64,000 bases of DNA from Polyangiaceae bacterium (lineage in GTDB: Bacteria > Myxococcota_A > Polyangia > Polyangiales > Polyangiaceae). This document shows positions 9,753-17,777 of this stretch, piece after piece. Below the pieces are notes generated by a model. It ran no database searches. It saw only the letters and a program-made list of their open reading frames with translations, and was not told the DNA's origin. Position numbers and translations under genes: made by a program. The DNA is taken from NCBI GenBank assembly GCA_020633205.1, contig JACKEB010000012.1:868001-932000 (forward strand), written 5' to 3'. Within the stretch, counting starts at the first letter, position 1. The number at the start of each line of letters is the position of its first letter.

Positions 9753-9773
9753 GTTGGTTCGAAGCTAACCAAC
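9753..9773. promoter_or_regulatory. Perfect 7-base inverted repeat, operator-like
   Basis: GTTGGTT and AACCAAC flank a 7-base centre (CGAAGCT) in non-coding DNA. The dyad has the size of a binding site for a dimeric regulator. The TTCGA core resembles a tRNA T-loop, but no tRNA fold surrounds it. Confidence 0.3.
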
Positions 9774-9902
9774 TCGCGTCCGCGTTTCACGTGTGGATAT
9801 TTGTTTGTTCTTTCTGCCGCTTACCGCGCCGCGGAAACACCAATCGACCCAGGGCCACTGGATGATTCCCGCGCGGAAATGTTGCTGGGTCCCTTAAATC
9901 TT

Positions 9903-9923
9903 TCTTTCTTGGGGGTGAGGTCA
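9903..9923. repeat. G-rich dispersed motif, copy 2
   Basis: Non-coding copy whose 21 bases are identical to 21548-21568 and include TTGGGGGTGAGGTCA. Confidence 0.5.
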
Positions 9924-10241
9924 GCCACGTGCGTTGCCGTACGTAACCGGCCCTGCCCTCGCCCGCCTCCAGACAAACAGCTTGGGATGATCGTTCCCAC
10001 GCTTTTGATCACTCGCGTTCTTGCACCTGGTGGGCGCATGTAGGTGAATGCGTGTTTGCGACATCCGCCGCAGAAAACTGCTGCATTTCGCGCCAAGAAA
10101 GCCCACGGAACACAGCGCCTTCCTTCAACGCTCAACCGCACGGATTCGATCTATCCGCAGCCTTTCCGCGCTCGGAAATTCTCTCGGTGCCCGCTCACCG
10201 CGGGCGAATTTCAACAAAGTGATGCGTCGGGGGAATTTCGG

Positions 10242-10269
10242 GGAATGGTGACTGGGGGCTCACGTATGA
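10242..10269 (+). promoter_or_regulatory. Possible promoter for the small lysine-rich protein
   Basis: GGAATG and CGTATGAT are about 15-16 bases apart, the pattern of an extracytoplasmic-function sigma promoter (GGAA-type -35, CGTA-type -10). It would place the transcript start about 35 bases before the strong ribosome-binding site of the gene at 10311. No sigma-70 -35 box fits. Pattern only. Confidence 0.25.
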
Positions 10270-10310
10270 TGCTTGGCCTTACCGGAACCCATGCGAGGGA
10301 GGACCGACCG

Positions 10311-10640
10311 ATGAAGATGATCAACTGGAAGCAGCGCACCCTGAAGACCCTGGGCGCCGGAGCGGTACTCGCCGGCGTGTTCTACGCCGGCATGGCGTTC
10401 GCGGCGGTAGACCCAAAGCTCGCGGACGCTGATCGCACGCTGGACAACACGATCGCCTTGCTCCAAGCCGCGCAGAACGAGGGCGTCAAGCCACCCTTCG
10501 GCGGCCACCGAGCCAAGGCGATCTGGCATGCGAAGCAGGCTAAGAAGGAAATCGCCAAAGCCCAGAAGTACGCCGAGAAGCATCAACCGGGGGACGACTC
10601 CAAGAAGGACAAGAAAGATCGGGGCCACAAACGGCACTGA
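10311..10640 (+). CDS. Small secreted lysine-rich protein
   Basis: A 109-residue protein. The ATG at 10311 has a strong GGGAGGA ribosome-binding site and opens a signal peptide (LGAGAVLAGVFYAGMAFA). The mature part begins VDPKLADADRTLDNTIALLQAAQNEG, a probable amphipathic helix, followed by KAIWHAKQAKKEIAKAQKYAEKH and a highly charged tail (DDSKKDKKDRGHKRH). The overall pI would be very basic. Such small helical periplasmic proteins occur in many proteobacteria without known function. An upstream in-frame extension to 10044 is rejected because it lacks a start context. Confidence 0.75.
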   Translation: MKMINWKQRTLKTLGAGAVLAGVFYAGMAFAAVDPKLADADRTLDNTIALLQAAQNEGVKPPFGGHRAKAIWHAKQAKKEIAKAQKYAEKHQPGDDSKKDKKDRGHKRH

Positions 10641-10660
10641 TCCCGGACCACCCCACATCC

Positions 10661-10691
10661 CACGACCCCGTGCCTCGCCGCCGGGGTCGTG
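10661..10691 (+). terminator. Hairpin after the lysine-rich protein gene
   Basis: CACGACCCC (10661-10669) pairs perfectly with GGGGTCGTG (10683-10691) across a 13-base loop, 20 bases past the stop. There is no T run, so intrinsic termination is plausible but not proven. Confidence 0.4.
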
Positions 10692-10748
10692 ACGCGTGGG
10701 CCCCTTGGATCCCCACACGAGCACCGGGATGGAGTAACTTCAGGGCAC

Positions 10749-11879
10749 ATGATGGGCCGCGGACTTCTTCGCTTGTCTTCTGCTGTGGCGCTGCTGGGCG
10801 GCATCGCTGCCTCAGGCTGCTTGGTTTCCTTCGACGGCTACGAGAAGGCTGACCCAGGTGGCACCGGCGCTCAGGGGGCGAGTGGTGGTGCGGGGAGCGG
10901 CGGAACCGCTGCTCAAGGCGGATCGGCGGGCGTTGGCAATGGCGGGGCTGGCGGCTCTGCGGCTGATGGCGGCAGTTCTGGCGTCGGCAACACCGGCGGT
11001 GGTGGCACGGGCAACACTGGAGGCGGTGGCTCGGCTGGCGTTGGCAACACGGGAGGCGGCGGCTCGGCTGGCGTTGGCAACACGGGAGGCGGCGGCTCGG
11101 CTGGCGTTGGCAACACCGGAGGCGGCGGCTCGGCTGGCGTTGGCAACACCGGAGGCGGTGGTACGGGTGGCGCTACGACTTGTCCCACCAATCTCAAGGG
11201 ACCGGCCATGAGTCGGATGACCCTCGGTGGTAGCGACTTTTTCTGCGTGGATACTACGGAAGTAACCAACGCCCAGTACGCCGAGTTCGTCTCATTTGGC
11301 AACCTCGGCGGACAGCCAGCGGAGTGTGCCTTCAACAATACGTACGCGCCTACGCTCGGTGGCCCCTGTACGGTCCTTGACTACGATCCAGCAAGTAAGC
11401 CTAACTACCCAGTCAGCTGCGTCGACTGGTGCGACGCTTACATGTTTTGCCAATGGTCAGGGAAGCGCCTATGCGGATCTCTCGGGGGCGGAAGCGTTCC
11501 AGCGGGGGACCGCGCCAAGGCCGCGGTTGACCAGTGGTACAACGCATGTAGCCTGAATGGCACACGTGCATTTCCGTACGGCAGCACGTATCAGGAGGGA
11601 CGATGCAACGACCTCAGCTCTACCGGGGTCGGACCGTTCATCTGCGGCGCTTTCAACACGTGCTCAGGCAGTTGGATCGGTGAGGCGCCCGTATACGATA
11701 TGAGCGGGAATGTCGCAGAATGGGAGGACTCTTGCTCGGGGAATTCCTGCGCGGCACGAGGAGGCGACTGGAACGCCTACCAATCCACGGCGTCCTGCGC
11801 TGCGGTCATGACGGCCAATCGGGACGTTCGAGACGATAACGTCGGCTTCCGCTGCTGCTGGGACCCGCCCACCAACTAA
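10749..11879 (+). CDS. Lipoprotein with FGE-sulfatase-like domain (copy 1)
   Basis: A 376-residue protein with a lipoprotein signal (VALLGGIAASGC), a Gly/Ser/Asn linker of about 110 residues with four 11-residue GGGGSAGVGNT units, and a C-terminal formylglycine-generating-enzyme-like (SUMF1) domain: VDTTEVTNAQYAEFV, CVDWCDAYMFCQWSGKRLC, YDMSGNVAEWEDSC, CAARGGDW and GFRCC. In true FGEs a cysteine pair follows the GGSW-type motif; here the first cysteine is absent (GGDWNAYQS), so an oxidase activity is doubtful and a structural or binding role is likelier. Cys-rich, suggesting disulfides outside the cell. Start at ATG 10749; ATG 10752 also possible. Confidence 0.85.
   Translation: MMGRGLLRLSSAVALLGGIAASGCLVSFDGYEKADPGGTGAQGASGGAGSGGTAAQGGSAGVGNGGAGGSAADGGSSGVGNTGGGGTGNTGGGGSAGVGNTGGGGSAGVGNTGGGGSAGVGNTGGGGSAGVGNTGGGGTGGATTCPTNLKGPAMSRMTLGGSDFFCVDTTEVTNAQYAEFVSFGNLGGQPAECAFNNTYAPTLGGPCTVLDYDPASKPNYPVSCVDWCDAYMFCQWSGKRLCGSLGGGSVPAGDRAKAAVDQWYNACSLNGTRAFPYGSTYQEGRCNDLSSTGVGPFICGAFNTCSGSWIGEAPVYDMSGNVAEWEDSCSGNSCAARGGDWNAYQSTASCAAVMTANRDVRDDNVGFRCCWDPPTN
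11019..11150 (+). repeat. 33-base tandem repeat in FGE-like lipoprotein linker
   Basis: Four near-identical 33-base units encode GGGGSAGVGNT. They form the flexible spacer between the lipid anchor and the folded domain. Confidence 0.85.
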
Positions 11880-11929
11880 CACCCGCCGCAAAGACGGGCT
11901 GCTGTGGAGCCATTTCGTGCTAGGCAGCG

Positions 11930-12970
11930 ATGGTGCGCGTTGCGCTGTGCTTCTCTGCGGTTCTCGCCATGGGCTGCTCGTCACTGATCGGTCTTGATGA
12001 GTTCAAGCCTGATCTCGGCACCGGAGGTGCTGGCGGCAGTTCGGCTGGAATCGGCAACACTGGAGGCGGCGGCACGGGAACCGGCAACACCGGAGGTGGT
12101 GGCACGGGCAACGCAGGCAATGGCACTGGGAACACGACCAGCGGTGGCGCCGGCAACGCGTCGGGGGTTGCCGGGAACACAGGCAGCGGCGGTGCCGGCA
12201 ATGGTGGCGGTGGTACGGGTGGCGGCGGTACGGGGAATACAGGCACCGGCGCTAGTGGTGGGACAGAGTCCGGCAGCGGTTGTCCCTCGACCCTCAAAGG
12301 GCCCGCGATGAGCCGGGTTCATCTCCCAAATGACGACTACTTCTGCATCGATACCACGGAGGTCACCAATGCCCAGTACGAGGAGTTCGTCACTTTCGGA
12401 GACCTTAAGGGACAACCGACGGTATGCTCGTTCAACCAAACCTACGAGCCCGCGCTGTCGGACACCTGTACACTCCTCATTAACTACGATCCGGGAAACA
12501 AGCCAACCTATCCAGTGGCGTGCGTGGATTGGTGCGACGTCTGCCAGTGGGCAGGCAAGCGACTATGTGGCGCAGTCGCGGGAGGTTCCACTCCAGCCTC
12601 AAGCAGGGCCAACCCAAACATAGACCAATGGCACAACGCCTGTACACTAGGCGGAAGTCGAACGTATCCATACGGCAACACGTACACCGAGGGTCGCTGT
12701 AACGACCTCACAGCGGCTACGTCCGGGCCCTTCCCGGTTGGAGGCTTCCCTCAGTGTTTCGGCAACCACCCCGGCGAGGCTCCGGTATACGACATGAGCG
12801 GCGACTTGCAGGAGTGGGAGGACTCTTGCTCAGGGAACTCGTGCGCAGCGCGCGGAGGGGACTGGCTGGGCTACGAGGGCACCGCAGCCTGCGCTCAAAC
12901 CGACACCGCCAACCGCGATGTTCGCGACCATCACCGCGGCTTCCGCTGCTGCTGGGACCCGCCGAACTGA
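11930..12970 (+). CDS. Lipoprotein with FGE-sulfatase-like domain (copy 2)
   Basis: A 346-residue tandem paralog of the preceding gene, 50 bases downstream. Lipobox AVLAMGC, Gly/Asn/Thr linker, then the same SUMF1-like domain (IDTTEVTNAQYEEFV, GKRLCG, YDMSGDLQEWEDSC, CAARGGDW, GFRCC). It has lost three residues where copy 1 reads DAYMFCQW (here DVCQW), an in-frame 9-base deletion. The linker differs from copy 1 and lacks the 33-base array, so the folded domains are better conserved than the spacers. As in copy 1, the first active-site cysteine of true FGEs is missing. Probably surface or periplasmic. Confidence 0.85.
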   Translation: MVRVALCFSAVLAMGCSSLIGLDEFKPDLGTGGAGGSSAGIGNTGGGGTGTGNTGGGGTGNAGNGTGNTTSGGAGNASGVAGNTGSGGAGNGGGGTGGGGTGNTGTGASGGTESGSGCPSTLKGPAMSRVHLPNDDYFCIDTTEVTNAQYEEFVTFGDLKGQPTVCSFNQTYEPALSDTCTLLINYDPGNKPTYPVACVDWCDVCQWAGKRLCGAVAGGSTPASSRANPNIDQWHNACTLGGSRTYPYGNTYTEGRCNDLTAATSGPFPVGGFPQCFGNHPGEAPVYDMSGDLQEWEDSCSGNSCAARGGDWLGYEGTAACAQTDTANRDVRDHHRGFRCCWDPPN

Positions 12971-12986
12971 GACTGTTCGCTTGCCG

Positions 12987-13655
12987 CTACTCGAAGCGCT
13001 TTCGCGCTAGCCCGACCAGGTGGCTCGGGATCTGCGTCAGCCGTTGCTCCAGGGGCGACGCCGGGTAAGCGATGGCGCAGTGGTTGACGAAGCGCACCAG
13101 ATCCGTGAACTCCGGACGTAAGAAGCCTGCCACGTCTTTTTCCGTGGGGTAATCAAAGGCCTCGGCTTGGTCGATCCAGCCGCCGGGTGCGAGGAACCTT
13201 TGCCGGTATTCGGAGGCCTTAGGGAGCACGCGGTCGATCCAGCGGCGTTGGCGTCGCGCCTGGCGGGTCGAGCCGTCTTCGATCGCCAGGGTGTAGCGGC
13301 GTAGCTCTTCGAGGCCGCCCGGCACGCTCTGCACCAGCTGCAGATCGAACGCTGGCATGCCCTCGTGGTAGACGAAGTTCAGGTGCCGATAGAGGCTCAC
13401 TGGCTTCGCATGCAGACCATGCCCCACGCGGAAGTGATCGAGCCCCACGTTGGCCAACACGACCGGCGTGCGCAGCAGCGGATGTCCGAGCAACGCCCCT
13501 TCGTAGCGCGCGTTGTCTCCAGCGTCCGGCGCCACCACGTACGGCGCCATTTCGAGCTGCCCCTGCCAGAGCTGCCACGTCGTCGGCAGCTTCGGGATCA
13601 GTCCCCGCTCGATGAACACCTGGAGCCGCTTCCTCGGATCCCGCAAGCCTCGCAT
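12987..13655 (-). CDS. Hypothetical protein
   Basis: A 222-residue cytoplasmic-looking protein with no domain I recognise. It lacks a signal peptide and membrane helices and is rich in Arg, Leu and aromatic residues. Segments such as YVVAPDAGDNARYEGALLG, VVLANVGLDHFRVGHGL and LNFVYHEGMPAFDLQL look like a compact alpha/beta fold. The ATG at 13655 is taken; a GTG immediately before it is also possible. It converges on the second FGE-like gene (16 bases) and is divergent from the diguanylate cyclase, with a strong inverted repeat between. Confidence 0.65.
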   Translation of the reverse strand: MRGLRDPRKRLQVFIERGLIPKLPTTWQLWQGQLEMAPYVVAPDAGDNARYEGALLGHPLLRTPVVLANVGLDHFRVGHGLHAKPVSLYRHLNFVYHEGMPAFDLQLVQSVPGGLEELRRYTLAIEDGSTRQARRQRRWIDRVLPKASEYRQRFLAPGGWIDQAEAFDYPTEKDVAGFLRPEFTDLVRFVNHCAIAYPASPLEQRLTQIPSHLVGLARKRFE

Positions 13656-13736
13656 CACAGGAATGTACCGCCCCGACGCACGACCTCGCTAGTGTCGCGT
13701 CTCTTGCGCGCTTGCTCGTCTGCTCTGCGTATGGGA

Positions 13737-13770
13737 AGCGGCGCCGAGGGCAGACTCGCTCGGCGCCGCT
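13737..13770. promoter_or_regulatory. 12-base perfect inverted repeat between divergent genes
   Basis: AGCGGCGCCGAG (13737-13748) pairs with CTCGGCGCCGCT (13759-13770) around a 10-base centre. It lies between two divergent start codons, so it is badly placed for a terminator of either gene. An operator or a structured 5' leader is more likely. Short CCGCCACGGAA direct repeats follow at about 13792-13836. Confidence 0.5.
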
Positions 13771-13900
13771 TGGCCATCAACCGTGAATCCCGCCACGGAA
13801 TCCCGCCACGGAAACCCGAATCCGCCACGGCCACGGCCACCGCCGCTGGAAGTAGCCCCTCAAGGATCCAAAAGTCGGACCGTTCTCGAGGCTTAGCCGC

Positions 13901-15025
13901 ATGTCTCGATCTCAGCACCCTGCCTCCGCCCTCGTTACCGCTCCTTCATCCGTGCCGATAGCGGTGCATGAACGACCGGAGGTGCAGCTGCCAGCGAATG
14001 ACGTGGTGCCCAGCTCTCAGAGCCGTGCCTTGCTCCTCGAGTATGAGTTGCGCCGGCTGCGAGAGGAGCGGGACATCGTGCTCCTGCGAAACGTCGATAC
14101 GCGGTCGGTGCTCGGGATCTTATGCGACTGTCCTCGCCCCCAACTCGAGCCGGGACAGGTGCTGATCCGGGCCGGAGAGACGGAAAACCGCATGTACCTG
14201 CTGCTCGATGGTCGGCTCCGGGTACACGTGGACAGCCTGCAGAACGACCCGGTGGCGGTGCTGGAGCCCGGTGAGACCGTCGGCGAGCTTGCGTTGCTGG
14301 ACGAGAAACCCCGTAGCGCCTTCGTCGTGGCGGACACCCCAGCGACCTTGCTCGAGCTCGATTGCGATCTGTTTTGGTCCCTCGTGCACAGCTCCCATGA
14401 GGTGGCGCTCAACCTGCTATCGATCCTCGCGGAAAGGCTCCGCGGGAGCAACGGCACCGTGGCGCAGAGCCGGAAGCTCGCCCAGGAGTATCAGCGTCAC
14501 GCGAGCGTGGATGGCCTGACGGGTCTCTACAACCGTCGCTGGCTCGACGACGTGCTGCCGCGACAGATCAAGCGCAGCGCGATCGCGGGGGAACCGATGT
14601 GCGTGGTGATGATCGACGTCGACCACTTCAAGCGCTTCAACGACGAACATGGCCATCGCGCCGGGGACTTCGTGTTGTTCAGCGTTGCGCGCGTGCTACG
14701 CGAGCGCTTTCGTCCCACGGATCTCGTCGCTCGCTACGGTGGTGAGGAGTTTTGTGTGGTGCTTCCGGATACGGATCTCCAGGGCGCGCAGGCGGCTGCG
14801 GAGCGCGTACGTGAAGCCGTGGCGCGGGCGAGTCTGGACTACGAAGTTCCCCTGCCCTCGGTGACCATTTCCGTCGGGATCTCCCTGGCGCAGCCGGACG
14901 ACGCGCAGGGCAGGCTGATCGAGCGCGCAGACGCGGCGCTCTATCGGGCCAAAGCATCCGGCAGAAACCGCGTAGAGCTCGCGCCGACCGTGGGCGCTGC
15001 CGCTGACGCGGCTCCGGAGGTCTAG
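13901..15025 (+). CDS. Diguanylate cyclase with cyclic-nucleotide-binding-like sensor
   Basis: A 374-residue soluble protein. Residues about 70-185 form a cNMP-binding/CRP-like domain (LEPGQVLIRAGE, MYLLLDGRLRVHV, PGETVGELALLDEKPRSAFVVA). The C-terminal half is a GGDEF domain: DGLTGLYNRRWLD, MIDVDHFKRFND, GDFVLFSVARVLR and the active-site variant GGEEF. An RxxD inhibitory site (RPTD) sits exactly five residues before GGEEF, so product feedback by c-di-GMP is expected. It should make c-di-GMP from GTP under control of the sensor domain. The stop overlaps the GTG of the MlaE-like gene (TAGTG). Confidence 0.95.
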   Translation: MSRSQHPASALVTAPSSVPIAVHERPEVQLPANDVVPSSQSRALLLEYELRRLREERDIVLLRNVDTRSVLGILCDCPRPQLEPGQVLIRAGETENRMYLLLDGRLRVHVDSLQNDPVAVLEPGETVGELALLDEKPRSAFVVADTPATLLELDCDLFWSLVHSSHEVALNLLSILAERLRGSNGTVAQSRKLAQEYQRHASVDGLTGLYNRRWLDDVLPRQIKRSAIAGEPMCVVMIDVDHFKRFNDEHGHRAGDFVLFSVARVLRERFRPTDLVARYGGEEFCVVLPDTDLQGAQAAAERVREAVARASLDYEVPLPSVTISVGISLAQPDDAQGRLIERADAALYRAKASGRNRVELAPTVGAAADAAPEV

Positions 15026-15957
15026 TGCAGAGCACTCCGCCAGCAGCGCTGCTCCGGCTGCCCCCAGCGCGACCACCGATGATCCGCTCACTGCGGCCGA
15101 CGGTGCCCTACGACCCGCGGGCGGCAGAGCCCAGCGAGGCGCCCCAAGGCGTGGGCGATGGCGTCGCGTGGGTTGGCCGCGGGGGGATCCGCGCGTCCGC
15201 TTGGCTGTGGGGAGTCGCCGCCTCGCTCCCGCGCAGCATCGCCGCAGTGCTGGCTGCAGACGCTTCCGCCCGGCGCGAGGTGCGCCGCGCCAGCGTCGAG
15301 GGCGTGTTCGAGGTCGCCTACAAGAGCCTCCCGTTGCTGCTGACGGCGGGCGCCCTCGTGGGTGCGCTAGCCGCGCTGCAGGCGCGCATGGTCGCTCCCG
15401 GCCTCGACAGCGGTCGCCTCGGACAAGTCTTGGTGACGCTGGTGGTGCGGGAGCTTGCGCCGCTCCTCACGGCTTGGGTCGTGGCTGCCAGGAGCGGAAC
15501 GGCGATGGCGACCAGCCTCGGACTGATGCGTCAGCGGGGTGAGGTGTCCGCGCTCGAAGTGCTCGGCATCTCACCACAGGCGCTGCTGGTGTTTCCGCGC
15601 CTGGTCGCGAGCGCGCTGGGTGTCCTGGTGCTGGCGATATACTTCGGGTTGTGCGCCTTGGTTGGCTCAGCGTTGGTCGCGTCTGCGCAATCGACCGGCG
15701 CCTTGGCTGAGCTGATGGGTGGGCTTGGGCGGTGCCTGGTTTGGCAGGACTTGCCGCTTTTTATCGTCAAAGCCTCGGGCATGGGCCTCTTGACCGGGCT
15801 CATCAGCTGTTTTCAAGGGCTGCGTGAAGACGCGGACGCCGCGAGCCTTCCAAGCCACGCGGGCAACGCGGTGGTCGGGTCGCTGATCGCCTGCGGAGTC
15901 CTCGATCTGGCGCTCACCGGCGTCTTCTACTGGCTCAACCCGGCGGGCTTCAGGTGA
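15025..15957 (+). CDS. MlaE-family ABC permease
   Basis: A 310-residue inner-membrane protein of the MlaE/YrbE family, with hydrophobic helices and the family pattern VVRELAPLLTAWVVAARSGTAMATSLGLM followed by VSALEVLGISPQALLVFPRLVAS. This family moves phospholipids or other hydrophobic substrates between membranes together with an MlaF ATPase and an MCE-domain protein. The next gene is an ATPase of that kind, but no MCE protein is in the block. GTG at 15025 overlaps the upstream stop; an ATG at 15079 (MIRSLR) would remove a Pro-rich lead and is equally possible. Confidence 0.85.
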   Translation: MQSTPPAALLRLPPARPPMIRSLRPTVPYDPRAAEPSEAPQGVGDGVAWVGRGGIRASAWLWGVAASLPRSIAAVLAADASARREVRRASVEGVFEVAYKSLPLLLTAGALVGALAALQARMVAPGLDSGRLGQVLVTLVVRELAPLLTAWVVAARSGTAMATSLGLMRQRGEVSALEVLGISPQALLVFPRLVASALGVLVLAIYFGLCALVGSALVASAQSTGALAELMGGLGRCLVWQDLPLFIVKASGMGLLTGLISCFQGLREDADAASLPSHAGNAVVGSLIACGVLDLALTGVFYWLNPAGFR

Positions 15958-16775
15958 TCTTAGAGGCGCGTAGCCGAAGCTTGGTAGCGGCACTGGAGTT
16001 TCAGAACGTTTCCGTGCGGCGTGGCGAGCTACGGGTGTTCGACCACGTTCAGCTCAGGCTCGAGCACGGGAGCTCCGCGGTGGTCTTTGGGGAGAACGGT
16101 GCCGGCAAGAGCACCCTGATTCAACTGGCTAGCGGACAGCTGAAGCCAGACACCGGAAGCGTATGGCTCAGCGGCAGGCGGAGCGCGGTAGAGCTCGCAG
16201 GGCGCCTCGTCGCAGACGGAACCCGCGTCTTCACCCTGCTCGAACAACCGGGACTGGCACCGGGGATCTCGGCGCTAGACAACGTGGCGCTGCCACTTCG
16301 CTACCACGCGAGCGCGCTCAGTCTGCACCCTGAGCAGGCTCCGAGCCTGGCCCGAGAGGCCCTCGCCGCCTTGGGCGTCTACCCGCCTGACATCCACTCG
16401 CTGCCCGACAGATTGTCATTCGGGACCCAGAGGCGAGTCGCTCTGGCACGCATCCTCGCGCTCCGCCCTCACCTCGTGTTGCTCGATGACCCGCTGCTCG
16501 GGGTCGACAGCGAGAGCTGCCAGATCATCGAGGGTGTGCTGCGAAGCTGGGTGCGCGACCCAACGCTCAGTGTTTTCTGCACGACGGGGGATCGTGGGCT
16601 CGCCGAGCGACTCGGCACTCCGCGCCTGGATCTGACGCCGGACGGGCTGGTCGTCGATGGGATGCTGCTCGCCGACGCGCTTCGAGTCGCAGCGTCCTCC
16701 AGGGGCGCGGCTCGCTTTGACGAGACACAAAGTCAGTCGAGCGAGGCAGCTGGCGACGCAGGAATGCTGCACTAG
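15954..16775 (+). CDS. MlaF-like ABC ATPase with altered catalytic motifs
   Basis: A 273-residue ABC ATPase whose GTG overlaps the permease stop (GTGA). Walker A is intact (GENGAGKST) and a Q-loop Gln is present (TLLEQPGLA). Other motifs deviate: the signature reads LSFGTQRRVALAR, Walker B ends LVLLDDP with Asp for the usual catalytic Glu, and the switch region reads CTTGD where a His is expected. It may therefore bind ATP but hydrolyse it slowly. The C-terminal 40 residues are low-complexity. It pairs with the MlaE-like permease by position. Confidence 0.85.
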   Translation: MILEARSRSLVAALEFQNVSVRRGELRVFDHVQLRLEHGSSAVVFGENGAGKSTLIQLASGQLKPDTGSVWLSGRRSAVELAGRLVADGTRVFTLLEQPGLAPGISALDNVALPLRYHASALSLHPEQAPSLAREALAALGVYPPDIHSLPDRLSFGTQRRVALARILALRPHLVLLDDPLLGVDSESCQIIEGVLRSWVRDPTLSVFCTTGDRGLAERLGTPRLDLTPDGLVVDGMLLADALRVAASSRGAARFDETQSQSSEAAGDAGMLH

Positions 16776-16829
16776 TATTCTGGGTTCAGGACACCGCAAC
16801 GCGCGTCGCGCTGCGCGTCGAAGGAACCC

Positions 16830-17777
16830 GTGAATCAACGACTCCGCGAACCCACTTCTCAGCTCCCCGTGATCCAAAGTGCCCTGGCCGGGGTAGTGCG
16901 CGGGCAGCCACGAGCGATCGAGCTGCTTCTCACAGGGCTCCTGGCCGGGGGCCACGTGCTGATCGAAGACGTACCCGGAGTGGGCAAGACGACCCTCGCC
17001 AAGGCGCTCTCGCGGGTTTTCGACGTGGAATTTTCACGCATCCAGTTCACGCCAGATCTGCTGCCGGCAGACGTGCTCGGGTCTCAGGTGCTGAACCCGA
17101 AGGACGGCAGCTTCAGCTTCCAAGCAGGGCCAGTGTTTACCCACGTCTTGCTGGCGGACGAGATCAACCGCGCTTCCCCGCGGACTCAATCTGCGCTGCT
17201 GGAAGCGATGAACGAAGATCAAGTGACGACCGACGGTGTCACCCGCAAGCTGCCTCACCCATTCTTCGTGATCGCCACCCAGAACCCCGTGGACTTTCAG
17301 GGTACCTATCCCCTCCCCGAAGCTCAGCTGGACCGCTTCGTCCTGCGTTTTGGCCTGGGTTATCCGTCGTTCGATGAAGAGCTGGTCATGCTTAGCGACC
17401 GCAAGCGGAGCGACCCGCTAGAACAGCTCTCCCCCCTCGCGAACACCGAGCTCTTGCTGGAGCTTCAGCGTGCAGCGCGCGAGGTCGAAGTGAAGGAAGC
17501 CGTGAGTCGCTACCTGCTTGCTCTCGTCCGGGCCACCCGGGAGCGCCCGGAGCTGACCCTGGGAGTGAGCCCCCGCGGTGCTCTGGCGCTGACGCGCGCG
17601 TCGCAGGCTCGAGCGCTGCTCCACGGTCGCAGCTTCGTCACCCCGGACGACGTTCAAGCGCTCACGGAACCCGTGCTCAGTCACCGGGTGTTACTGAGTC
17701 GCGACAGTCGCTTCGGCGGCAGTGATGCCGTGGGGATCTTGAAAGAGGTGCTGCTGCAGGTGCCGGTTCCGACGTGA
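16830..17777 (+). CDS. MoxR-family AAA ATPase
   Basis: A 315-residue AAA+ protein of the MoxR type. Walker A DVPGVGKTTLAKAL, Walker B VLLADEINRA, sensor ATQNP and the arginine-bearing YPLPEAQLDRF are all present; the C-terminal lid reads LGVSPRGALALTRASQARAL. GTG at 16830 has AAGGA 6 bases upstream. MoxR proteins act as chaperones that mature or activate partner complexes, typically with the DUF58 and transglutaminase proteins found here. The stop overlaps the next GTG (GTGA), so the three form an operon. Confidence 0.95.
   Translation: MNQRLREPTSQLPVIQSALAGVVRGQPRAIELLLTGLLAGGHVLIEDVPGVGKTTLAKALSRVFDVEFSRIQFTPDLLPADVLGSQVLNPKDGSFSFQAGPVFTHVLLADEINRASPRTQSALLEAMNEDQVTTDGVTRKLPHPFFVIATQNPVDFQGTYPLPEAQLDRFVLRFGLGYPSFDEELVMLSDRKRSDPLEQLSPLANTELLLELQRAAREVEVKEAVSRYLLALVRATRERPELTLGVSPRGALALTRASQARALLHGRSFVTPDDVQALTEPVLSHRVLLSRDSRFGGSDAVGILKEVLLQVPVPT

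Larger units (their letters stand above)
9343..10310. other. Long gap without convincing gene
   Basis: About 970 bases between the divergent kinase gene and the small lysine-rich protein gene. Short open frames here lack ribosome-binding sites, domains and normal codon bias, so none is called. The stretch contains a 21-base palindrome-like dyad (9753-9773), a copy of the G-rich motif (9903-9923), and AT-richer patches near 9780-9910 and 10130-10240 that look like promoter territory. A small RNA is possible but nothing specific supports one. Confidence 0.6.

Noticed and set aside
9751..9775. tRNA-like GGTTCGA in the long gap
   Set aside because: No acceptor stem, anticodon arm or D-arm around it; the dyad alone explains the sequence.
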